From assembly GCA_054601695.1 (NCBI GenBank), contig BAAHQB010000001.1, positions 1,984,001 to 2,048,000 of the forward strand: a DNA stretch of 64,000 nt, given 5' to 3'. This document shows positions 44,689 to 64,000 of the stretch, one piece after another (the first letter of the stretch is position 1; every line of letters starts with the position of its first letter). The stretch comes from Amorphochlora amoebiformis (Eukaryota; Cercozoa; Chlorarachniophyceae). The notes beneath the pieces are model-generated. The model was given only the letters and a program-made list of their open reading frames with translations, was not told where the DNA came from and did not search any database. Position numbers and translations under genes: made by a program.

Positions 44689-44898
44689 TTCTATATCGTA
44701 TGCATATACGTATAAGTGTATATGTAATGCATTTGTATGTATATATGTTCCTACCTTTGAGTAGCATGGCTGCCCATACGGTAGGAATGTTGTTGAATAT
44801 TTCATGTGATCCTCTGGTATATATGTACAGTAAGCTTTCGAAATTAGGTGTAAATATGTACACACATGTATATATAAGATATATATATATATAATATA

Positions 44899-44936
<38 letters not shown>

Positions 44937-45415
44937 CATATATTAATATATATATAAAAATATATATATATATTATACCGTATCTGTATAGGTCCAAGTG
45001 CAGTGAAACAGAGGCCGAGGGACATGAATCCCATACCCTGAACCGCCTTGAATAAAGCACTATTGTCCTAATATACATACACACACATATATATATATAT
45101 ATATATAAATATAGATATTATATTTTATAGGTATATAATATATATATATATATATATATAAATATATATATATACACATAAATATATACATAAATACACA
45201 CACACATTATATATACAACAACAGACTGCAACAACAACATATTTATGCATCTGCTATACACTCACTATACAACATCACATATACTCCTGTACACACCGGG
45301 TAATTGTCGAGTAAATAACCCGCAGGGATGCTGACGAGTGAAAACGAGACGGAAGAGGCCATAAATGCTAGTCCCACCAACGTACTGCTATACTGAAATG
45401 GCTGGAATATAAATA

Positions 45416-45458
<43 letters not shown>

Positions 45459-45726
45459 ATATATAATACATATGTGTTGTATATTACATTTATGCATATT
45501 TTGTAGATATACCTTTATATTTGTATGTATGCTAGATATACCTTTTATATTTGTATGTATGTATGCTTGTGAACATTTTACATATCATGTCTAATGGATT
45601 GCAGGATAAAATAAACTTGTTTATATATATATATTGATATATATATTTATATACATATATCTATATATTATGTTATATGTATTTATATATTGATGTATAT
45701 CTATACACACACATACACACATATAT

Positions 45727-45796
<70 letters not shown>

Positions 45797-45822
45797 CAAA
45801 TATATACATACACACACATATT

Positions 45823-45859
<37 letters not shown>

Positions 45860-46121
45860 TTGTACATACATATATACATACATATATATACATACATACA
45901 TACATATATATATATATATACATACATACATTCATATATAATTTATGTATAAATACAGATACTCCCACCGCATGTACACGCATGTTTGAACGTACACAAC
46001 CTTATTCTTCAGTCGATATGCGAGAGTAGGGTCAAGAGAGGCTACTAAAGCCCCGTTTAGCCCCATGGAAATAAGGGTCACCAGTCTTGACTTTGTCATC
46101 ACCTGGTGTGGAAAGGATATA

Positions 46122-46167
<46 letters not shown>

Positions 46168-46184
46168 CCAACACACGCGCGTAT

Positions 46185-46250
<66 letters not shown>

Positions 46251-46866
46251 GTGAATACCAAACACCCACACACACAAACAAAACACAAGCACACGACACC
46301 TCGGACAAAGACGCAGCTCTTTCATCCTGCGCCGCAGGCCTTGTATCCGACACGGTGCAGGGTAGGAGGGAGGTAATGATGAATGGGATAGCGGAGAATA
46401 CGAAGAAAGGAAAGAAGAAGGAACCCATTCCTGTATACTGTCCGTAGTCGTAGAGGACACCGCCTGGGAGTATATGTATGTATGGTTCTACATATGTGTG
46501 TGTGTATATTTTTGGTTTTATACGTATGTGTGTATGTGTGTGTGCACGTTTTGTGTATGTATATATTTTATAAATATATATATATATATATATTCATCTA
46601 GTTGTGTTTTCAAATATTTTTACATATTTTACTCATTTAAATATGGAATAATATTATACATATACATATAATATATATATGTATATATATATATATCATA
46701 TTGTGTGTATGTACGTGTATATATGGTGTTATATATATGTATATCTATACAAAAGCACACATACTAACATTTTCTATTGGCACCGTTTGTGGGATAGGAT
46801 GCATGGTTGGCCCTCCTATAGGTAGTGTATATATACATGCATATATATATATATATATTTATTTAC

Positions 46867-46901
<35 letters not shown>

Positions 46902-47214
46902 TGTATATATACACTACCTATAGGAGGGCCAACCATGCATCCTATCCCACAAACGGTGCCAATAGAGGCGGAGATAGCTCCAGAATTCTCTCTGAATCTG
47001 TAGTTTGCCATCATTATGCATGCTGTCTCTGCGACAGCACCACCCTATATATATATATAAATATATATATATACAAATATGTATGTATGTGTATTTATAC
47101 GTGGTGTAAAATGGAAACCTTTTATGTGTATATGTATGTGTATGTGTATATGCTAAGATATTTATTTGTTAAAATATGTAATGTGTATGTGTAGTGCATA
47201 TATGTTAATATATT

Positions 47215-47256
<42 letters not shown>

Positions 47257-47894
47257 TGTGTGTGTGTATGTAGATATACCTATATATATATAATATATAT
47301 TTTTATATATATACATATGTATATATATATATATATATGTATCTATATACATGTATTTAAATACACGTATTGTTTTCACACACACACACACATATATATA
47401 TATTATATGTTATGTATATATATTTATATTTATACATATGTATAAATATATATATATATATATAATATATATATATATATATAATATATATATATATATA
47501 ATATAATATAAATCCGTAGTATACGTATCGTAGCTGAACTCACCAAACCACCGAGAAAGTAGAACACGAGAAATAACCACTTCTGGAGACTCTCATCCGC
47601 ATGTAGATGCTGTTTGTATAACCAAAGATTCAGAGAAGCCGGCACCCAACCGGTTCCTAACCGGCACCCAACCGGCACCCAACCGGCACCCAACCGGCAC
47701 CGAGTTCAAACTTTTTTTTCTTCCCTCTCACCCTCTTTCCTCTCTTCCTCTTTCTCTTGTGTTCTTTATATATATATATATATATATGTATTTAGATGTT
47801 ACATATGCATATACATATACATACATACTATATATATGAATAAAAAAATTTATATATAACTTATACACAAATATACATACACACACACACACAT

Positions 47895-47946
<52 letters not shown>

Positions 47947-48099
47947 GTATCATATGTTGGACCCTATCCTAAATGCAGCCAGTGTACGCCAAACAGAGAC
48001 AGTCACAGATGTATTCAGACACAAACATAAAACACACACACGCACAACACGCACGAAACATACACACACATATATATATATATATATATATGTATGCAT

Positions 48100-48131
<32 letters not shown>

Positions 48132-48495
48132 AAGTATAGGACCCTACCTTGCAAATCGCTGGTGTGGCACCGAATAGGAAGGTAAACAGAGCCGTATTCA
48201 ACATCCCTATCAATACGCAGGCTTTTAGGCCCAGCCTGTTGTACATTCACATTGTTACATTAAATTTGTATATATGTACACATATTGCTTATCCCGGACG
48301 ATAGATGATATCAGACCACCATCAGAGAGACAGTTATCAATATTTGAATGGAGAGATAGAAGAAATTTAGGAGTAAAATTCTTTGGGTACCGACGCATCC
48401 ACCCGGTGCCAAAGGCGGAGGTTAGTGTGATTCCGAAGGGATAGGCAGCGAAAATCAATCCGGAGAAGGTTCCAGAGATCTTGGTGTCTGTACAT

Positions 48496-48526
<31 letters not shown>

Positions 48527-48549
48527 ATATATATATATATATATGTATA

Positions 48550-48627
<78 letters not shown>

Positions 48628-48738
48628 ATTATATTATACGCAATAACGAGAGATATATACATTTGTATACATGTCAACATATATTTGTACATATATATTT
48701 ATATTACTCTGATACACACATATAATGATATACATATA

Positions 48739-48779
<41 letters not shown>

Positions 48780-48849
48780 TATTTAACTGTATAACTATGT
48801 ATACGATACACATACAAACAATTCACACCTTATATAGATATCTGTATCT

Positions 48850-48894
<45 letters not shown>

Positions 48895-49091
48895 GCATAT
48901 AAAATGTACGTATGTAAATATGTAATATACAAATATTATCATACATATATATACGACAAATACATATATATATATATACATATATATAATATATATTATA
49001 TATATTTAACGTGAGAATATATAATAATGTACTATTAAAAACAATATAAGTAATAATTATATATATATATATATGTATATGTATATAAATT

Positions 49092-49140
<49 letters not shown>

Positions 49141-49566
49141 TCAAACACGTGTCGTTCGCAGAATATTCGCAAAATTGTATAATTTTTTTTTGAAAAACAG
49201 AGTTCTCCAAGTTTTGAGGGATTTCGCCTAAAACGAAAGGGCTGACCTTCGGCATACGTCGGGAAAAACGCCGAGAGGAACGTCGCAATCGCATATCTGT
49301 TTAATCACAGACAGAGGATTCGGATCAGAGAGTACTCGAGAGTTCGAGCAAGAGGATAGAGTAAAGCATCAAAGAAAGCCTTTCTGGTGTTGATAACCCT
49401 ACGTGGACAATGAGTTCCTTTCTAAAAATAGCAAGCTGGACAAGTTTGATTATATTTGTCAACCAAAATCTCGCAATAACCTTGAGAATAGAACGGTGTA
49501 GGTGAGAAGAAGCACTCTACGGTCCTCTCTTCTCTGATATATACGTAGGGAAAGAATCAACTTCAT
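43519..49566 (-). CDS. Major facilitator transporter, SLC18-like, 14 exons
   Basis: Exons in coding order: 49481-49566 (ATG at 49566), 49247-49296, 48391-48487, 48148-48235, 47544-47609, 46918-47044, 46300-46463, 46001-46102, 45297-45401, 44979-45067, 44755-44813, 44285-44334, 43978-44092, 43519-43766 (TAG). All phases match; 1446 nt give 481 aa. The N-terminal basic stretch leads into helix 1 ([15 protein letters not shown]). The loop GWMRRLGLK fits the helix 2-3 motif. [13 protein letters not shown] (about 167-179) is the helix-5 motif C region, and [20 protein letters not shown] (374-393) is its second-half counterpart. Some twelve membrane helices fit, with an acidic cytosolic tail ending EDDVDF. 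These motifs resemble the drug/amine antiporter branch (SLC18 and relatives), so proton-coupled export of small organic molecules is likely; the substrate is unknown. Divergent from the CHAT-STAND gene. Confidence 0.85.
44395..44625 (-). repeat. Partial copies of transporter exon 44755-44813 end
   Basis: The exon's end and donor, on the plus strand CTACCTTTGAGTAGCATGGC plus TGCCCATACGGTA, recur as CTACCTTTCAGTAACATAGT plus TACCCATAGG at about 44595-44625. A weaker copy is at about 44412-44440. The flanking GCATATATGTATAAGTGTAT-like sequence is repeated too. On the minus strand the copies lie in the downstream intron. Confidence 0.75.
46768..46963. repeat. Inverted duplication of a transporter exon edge
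   Basis: The first 46 nt of exon 46918-47044 plus its donor and about 30 nt of intron (about 46884-46963) are present as an inverted copy at 46768-46845, with (TA)n between. The repeated exon part encodes [15 protein letters not shown]. On the minus strand the copy is antisense, so transcripts could fold into a long hairpin over the true 5' splice site. Confidence 0.9.
47639..47703 (+). repeat. GGCACCCAACCG minisatellite
   Basis: Five or six 12-bp units, one altered to GGTTCCTAACCG. It is about 30 nt upstream (in transcription direction) of the acceptor of transporter exon 47544-47609, and so occupies the usual branch-point and polypyrimidine zone. Confidence 0.85.
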
Positions 49567-50048
49567 GTGTGGTCGCAGGTCAAATGAGGTTATATGTCTC
49601 CGAAATCTGCAAATTAGAACCCCCGATCAGTCTCGAAGTTATCTAATTGCCACTTTTAACAATTTAGGCACCCTTTGGATCTCCTGACTCCTCTGATGCT
49701 CTATGGGTTTTTGTGTCGGAGGTGACAGCAGCCTGATAAGCGACACAGATATCCGGAGTGTCATAATGCAATTTTTTCGAAAATTTTCGATGTCCAACCC
49801 GTTTGGTAAGCAGGTCAACTCGATATGTGCAAGTATAAGACTGTGTGGTATTGAATTACAGTGAATTGCCATCATCAAAGGATCCCATCTCCCGTAGACA
49901 CAGACGATCTCCGGAACCCAAAGATTTTAATATTTCGCCCCTGTTTCTGAGAATTTCGGGCCTTGATTGGGAGGCCGGGAGGTCGGACGGCTGGGAGCTG
50001 TGACTGGCGAGGGAATCGGCGGCGGATTTAGCGACGTTCCAGGACAAT
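49567..50048. promoter_or_regulatory. Shared divergent promoter region
   Basis: 482 nt of non-repetitive DNA separate the transporter ATG (49566, minus) from the CHAT-STAND ATG (50049, plus). Microsatellites are absent, unlike almost all other noncoding DNA here. No specific element was identified. Open frames on the minus strand (49639-49878, 49856-50047) have no support as exons. Confidence 0.45.
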
Positions 50049-58276
<8,228 letters not shown>

Positions 58277-58297
58277 ATAGACACATCACACATATAC

Positions 58298-58330
<33 letters not shown>

Positions 58331-58466
58331 GTAAGTATATAGTGATATCTTGAGCATCATGGATACCAATATATATAATGTATATTCTTTACATATTGTA
58401 TGTGCAATAAGTATGTATAAGATTTACATTATGTATATATATACATATATGTATATACATATATAT

Positions 58467-58506
<40 letters not shown>

Positions 58507-58564
58507 AACATGTAATAATAATAATATAAGAATAATCGTAATAATAGAAATAATATATTATATA

Positions 58565-58605
<41 letters not shown>

Positions 58606-58623
58606 CATGTAGATGAGAAAAAA

Positions 58624-59167
<544 letters not shown>

Positions 59168-59196
59168 ATATATTTCTAATAGTAATAATTACAATA

Positions 59197-59234
<38 letters not shown>

Positions 59235-59470
59235 GTATATATAATACAAATGTACATGTAGATAATGATATTAATAATAAAACTAATTTTTATATATTAT
59301 ATATATATATATATATATGTATATGTATGAGTATGTAGAAAGAAAACGTATGAAGTAATGTTATGAAAATACACACGTATACATATGTCTACATGTAAGT
59401 ACATACAATACACACATATATATATATACATATATATTATATATGTGTGTATATATATTATATATATATA

Positions 59471-59521
<51 letters not shown>

Positions 59522-59581
59522 CATACACACACGCACATACATATATATACATATGTGTGAATACATATCTGTACAATCCAG

Positions 59582-59948
59582 ATGCGTTGGTCTCGCGAGC
59601 TTTAACCAGCAAGGAGCTCCAGTTCCATCGCCAAAGGTTTATTATATCTCCTCAACTTCTCCTTAAACCTCAAACCATGTCAAGGGACAATCTAATCTTC
59701 TGTGCATTCATCAGGTGGTTTTCACACAGAGACGGCGGTCCACTCCGAAAGAAAAACATAGCGCTAGTCCTCCGGGGTACTTGAGTGGATACGAGACAGA
59801 AGATGAGGTTCAAGACCCAGAGGTGAAGATGCCCGTCCAAATAGAGCCGATAGCCGAGGAGGATAGCCCCGAAACACCGACTCGCCGCCAACGTCGAGAG
59901 GCGAGTAGAGATACGGATGCTCTAGATGCTAGGTCAAGTCCGGATTGA
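59582..59948 (+). CDS. Two C-terminal exons, possible alternative end of CHAT-STAND
   Basis: Exons 59582-59636 and 59715-59948 (TGA) join in phase across a 78-nt intron and encode about 95 residues of polar, disordered tail (YLSGYETEDEVQ, then acidic and Arg-rich). There is no start codon and the first exon needs phase 2. A cryptic donor at 58264 (AGCGG/GTTAAA) in the last CHAT-STAND exon has exactly that phase and would bypass the TAG. That would make a roughly 1220-aa protein whose last long intron contains the giant (TG)n. Alternatively this is the 3' end of a separate small gene whose 5' exons I could not find. Confidence 0.5.
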
Positions 59949-60125
59949 ATCGGTGCTAATATATATTGCTATGATGTATATAAGCGCCGGTGTCACATGC
60001 CAGAAGCTGCTAATTCTACTAGTTCCAGTAATTGGCGCTCGCACGCACGACGCGACAATTTTGACCCAAGAAGTTGAAATTAAATTTTATGTGTTTATTT
60101 TTTTTTTTCTAATTGTTTTATTTTG
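59949..60125 (+). other. Probable 3' untranslated region
   Basis: Non-repetitive sequence after the TGA at 59946-59948, ending in a T-rich run. It is inferred as 3' UTR from position only. Confidence 0.35.
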
Positions 60126-60409
60126 AGCGCATGTGCATAGTTTTTTATTATACACATATATATATTATATATATATATATATAGCACATATATACACACA
60201 CACATATATATATGTATATATGTATATATATATGTTTATATATTACATATTATTAGATATATCCTCATGTTACAATGCAATATATATATATATATATATA
60301 TATACGTATATAATATATATATATATATATGTATATTATATATATGTATGTATTATGTATGTATACATATTGTATGTATATCTAGGTATACGACGTGTAT
60401 GCGTATGAA

Positions 60410-61540
60410 TATTGACTAGATGTGAAAGCTTTCTAGTATCTACTAGATCTGTACCTATACAGATACGTACGTACAGGCTCACATAGTATACCTAGTTTTC
60501 CAGTGTTTGTGTAACTAACTGCAACTGGTCTCTTTAGTCCATAGCCAACATGTCACTAGACGTACGTACGTACACTGCAAATGAAAGATCTAGCGTATAC
60601 AGTACGTATACATATCATGTACGCATGAGTGTTGTATATATTAGAATACGTCTTGGTACATATACTTACTATACTAGACATACGAGATAAAGGCAAGTTG
60701 ACGTACCGGAAGCAAGTTCGTAGTGACCATCATTAGCTATACAATGTAACCAGAGTAAATTATAACGGTTGTACAATGGATGCATTACCGACAGATTGGG
60801 ATCAGCTCTAGATCTAGTTGACTATAAAAACCTTACCGTACGTACGCATGTAGAGCATGATAGCTAATTCAAAAGTTAAAGTAAAACGTACGTACGTATT
60901 ATCTAGATCGCATGATATATAGTATGTAGTAGTTTACGTACCGTCTAAACCGTTATCCAATACATGATCTAGATGCGTACACCTACAAACAGTGCATGAC
61001 TGTGCTATGATATAACTCTAGTATCCAGATTCGGTGTTATGTGATATCTTTCGGATCTAGTTAGTAGTTGCGCATGCTCAAATCTTTAGTACACAGAGAG
61101 ATATGTATGCGTACCTCACTAGTAACATGCAGAAGATATTATTGACGGCACTTTGACGCAGCAAATCTCTCACCGCAGCATTACCATCCAATTACCATGT
61201 ACGCATGTGTATATACCAGCGTAGTCGGATCACACTACGTTGCATTACATGCACTAAACTAGCAAAGTTTGGGTCTCTACGGAACTTCAAGTGCGTATTG
61301 TATCACTGGGTTATAGTTATATACCGATAGATATATCAAAATAGTGGTACACTGATATTTTAATTAGATGGATCATCAATCTACTAGATCTAGTATATAT
61401 ATATCTCATGATATATACATGTATTTACTACAATATATATAGATAATTACTTAAATGACACGACGACACGACGGCGTAGGCGTAGGCGAAGCCGAAGCCG
61501 GAGCCGGAGATCATTAAGTGACTTCACTACACTATACTAC
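60410..61540. other. CTAG/GTAC-rich spacer without genes
   Basis: About 1.1 kb of normal-length words but unusually rich in the palindromes CTAG, GTAC, TACGTA and ACGTACGTACGT. Stops are dense in all frames and I found no exon. A hexamer stretch (GGCGTA, GGCGAA, GCCGAA, GCCGGA) lies at about 61474-61510. Confidence 0.6.
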
Positions 61541-61545
61541 GCTTA

Positions 61546-61584
<39 letters not shown>

Positions 61585-61611
61585 ATGTATATATATTTAC
61601 TGTCCGATAAC

Positions 61612-61643
<32 letters not shown>

Positions 61644-61691
61644 ATATGTATATATATACTGGCTAGATACTAGTACATAAAATACATACAT

Positions 61692-61760
<69 letters not shown>

Positions 61761-61859
61761 GTATACATTATTTGTAAGATTATATTAAATACATACATAT
61801 GTACTATAGTATATATATATGTATATACATACATATATGTACATATTATAGTAATAATA

Positions 61860-61903
<44 letters not shown>

Positions 61904-61907
61904 AATA

Positions 61908-61970
<63 letters not shown>

Positions 61971-62338
61971 CATATATATATATATATATACACATATATA
62001 TATATATTCACATACATACGTAATCACATCTGGTATATACCACGTCGATTGTTAACACAATCATGTACATTTCATGCTCGCAGCGGTACCATCGTATTGC
62101 TAGTACGAACCTATCTGTTCAGCAGGGACTCCCTAACAGTGATATGTAGTTAACAGTCTGGAGATAATTAATTGTTCCGAAGTCGATATGCTAAACAGGA
62201 TGCAACTCGTTCTGATGCGTATGCGTTTCTACCCCCTCCACATCTCCTGACATTTTTAGGTATGTTACATACATGTATTCACATATGTAACATTTGTGTG
62301 TCATATATGTGTATGTAGATATATATATATATATATAT

Positions 62339-62398
<60 letters not shown>

Positions 62399-62435
62399 TC
62401 ATAAATGTGTATGTAAACGTTTAGTATGTACTAGT

Positions 62436-62476
<41 letters not shown>

Positions 62477-62787
62477 CATACATATGACTTCAGGTATATC
62501 TTCACATATACAGGTACTAATATGTTGACTCGATTCTAATATCAAATGTAATATGCAATACATTCTAATATCACATATAATATGCAACACACGTGTCCAT
62601 ACACACACACAAACTCACATCATGAGTATATTTATGCATATACATGTAATGTATGTACGTATACATATACAAATACAGGCCTTTGCACACAACATACACA
62701 TACATACATATACATATATACATATATATACATGTATGTATATGTAATATATATGTAATATATATATAAATATTAAGTATATTGTAT

Positions 62788-62821
<34 letters not shown>

Positions 62822-62875
62822 ATATATATATATATATATGTATGCATATAGATATACATATATCTACACACACAC

Positions 62876-62924
<49 letters not shown>

Positions 62925-62925
62925 C
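61541..62925. repeat. Microsatellite-rich region, no gene seen
   Basis: (TA)n dominates, with an (AAT)n/(AATA)n run at 61850-61915 and a unique patch at 62030-62275. The patch has weak splice-like words but no supportable exon. Confidence 0.6.
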
Positions 62926-62996
62926 CTGTTTCTAGTAAGTGTGAATACACAAGCCATTCGCGACTTCCATCATCGTACGTAAAGCAATTTCTGCCT
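62926..62996 (-). CDS. Candidate isolated exon, unknown gene
   Basis: On the minus strand, TATCAG precedes and GTAATA follows a 71-nt segment open in one frame (phase 2 in, phase 1 out). It encodes [14 protein letters not shown] then [10 protein letters not shown]. The segment stands alone between (TA)n tracts, the same setting as all other exons here. Neighbouring exons may lie outside the window. No family recognised. Confidence 0.4.
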
Positions 62997-63099
62997 CTGA
63001 TATATATATATATATTATATTTATATATATATATATATGTATGCGTATATATATGTAGATATATATATATATATTATATGTATATATATATATATATTA

Positions 63100-63143
<44 letters not shown>

Positions 63144-63182
63144 ATTCTATCTCTATCTATATCTATAATTTCGATTATACAC

Positions 63183-63225
<43 letters not shown>

Positions 63226-63481
63226 ATGTATATATCTATCTATCTGTATGTTTATATATTAGAATGTATAACAAGAAATATATATTATATAAGTACACAT
63301 CACATATAGATTGTACTTGGAAGCATTTTATAGGTATCTTTCTATTTATACACACTTACAATTAAGTCTACTCTGCATTAAGAATGATTATCATAATACA
63401 TGTATATATATATATTGATATATAATATATATATATATATATAATAAATATATACATTTATAAGTATGTATACACACACAA

Positions 63482-63562
<81 letters not shown>

Positions 63563-63601
63563 AAAAGATATATTTATATATGTATATAATATATAATATA
63601 C

Positions 63602-63664
<63 letters not shown>

Positions 63665-63666
63665 TG

Positions 63667-63743
<77 letters not shown>

Positions 63744-64000
63744 GTATGTGTGTTAAATAAATAAATACAGATACATAAAAAATATTATATTATATCATAT
63801 ATTATTTATATATCTGTAAATAGTACATAATGTATATAATATATATATATATATATATATAATATATATATATATATATGCATTTAGCGCATAATATCTA
63901 ATATATATATATATATATATACATGTATATGTATAGCATTTAATACATATAAATATTAAATATACTTGCATATTAATGTTGAAGATATATTTACATATAT
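62997..64000. repeat. (TA)n microsatellites to window end
   Basis: Almost wholly (TA)n with (CA)n and short unique fragments at 63250-63400. Nothing coding supported. Confidence 0.75.

Noticed and set aside
49856-50047. 63-aa minus-strand frame as first transporter exon
   Set aside because: Exon 49481-49566 gives an ATG, a good GTTATT donor and the exact phase for helix 1. The other frame overlaps the start of the divergent gene.

Overview
The window reads as nuclear DNA of a microbial eukaryote, plausibly an alga. Coding sequence is cut into very short exons (13 to 587 nt) joined by GT-AG introns that are mostly (TA)n microsatellite, CCCTAA/TTAGGG telomere-type repeats, or pyrimidine tracts. 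I see no bacterial operons, tRNA, rRNA or CRISPR array. The long predicted proteins made of Tyr-Ile, Cys-Val, Ser-Leu or Pro-Asn repeats are translations of microsatellites, not genes. All real genes were rebuilt by hand from exon frame, splice dinucleotides and intron phase. Every exon chain reported as complete keeps one open frame and a total length divisible by three.

Layout. (1) 1-5900, minus strand: a partial multi-exon gene for a small polytopic membrane protein, running towards telomere-type repeats at the left edge. (2) 5901-10100: intergenic, with a long perfect hairpin and one unassigned non-repetitive island. (3) 10101-18963, plus: a serine hydrolase of the alpha/beta fold (ABHD12/13/17-like), 301 aa in 16 exons. 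(4) 21111-42941, plus: an inositol polyphosphate 5-phosphatase with a PH domain on each side (PH-IPPc-PH-tail), 704 aa in 39 exons. Its introns carry most of the interstitial telomeric DNA. (5) 43519-49566, minus: a major facilitator transporter related to SLC18-type carriers, 481 aa in 14 exons, convergent with the phosphatase gene. (6) 50049-58276, plus and divergent from the transporter: a 1130-aa NLR-like protein joining a CHAT caspase-like protease domain, a STAND/NB-ARC NTPase and a C-terminal region with three copies of an NGxY/NRP/DGW module. Two further coding exons (59582-59948) may be its alternative 3' end or belong to another gene. (7) 59949-64000: mostly microsatellite and a CTAG/GTAC-rich spacer, with one candidate minus-strand exon at 62926-62996.

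Two structural themes run through the window. First, many true exons are accompanied in the flanking intron by one to about twenty partial copies of the exon edge together with its splice site, each separated by (TA)n. Second, telomeric arrays begin or end exactly at exon borders, so the telomere repeat itself supplies GTAACCC donors or CCCTAG/CCTCAG acceptors. The genes do not form an obvious pathway. The phosphatase (phosphoinositide signalling) and the CHAT-STAND protein (probable ligand-triggered protease) are the most informative. The CHAT-STAND-triple-module protein is my best candidate for a little-described system.
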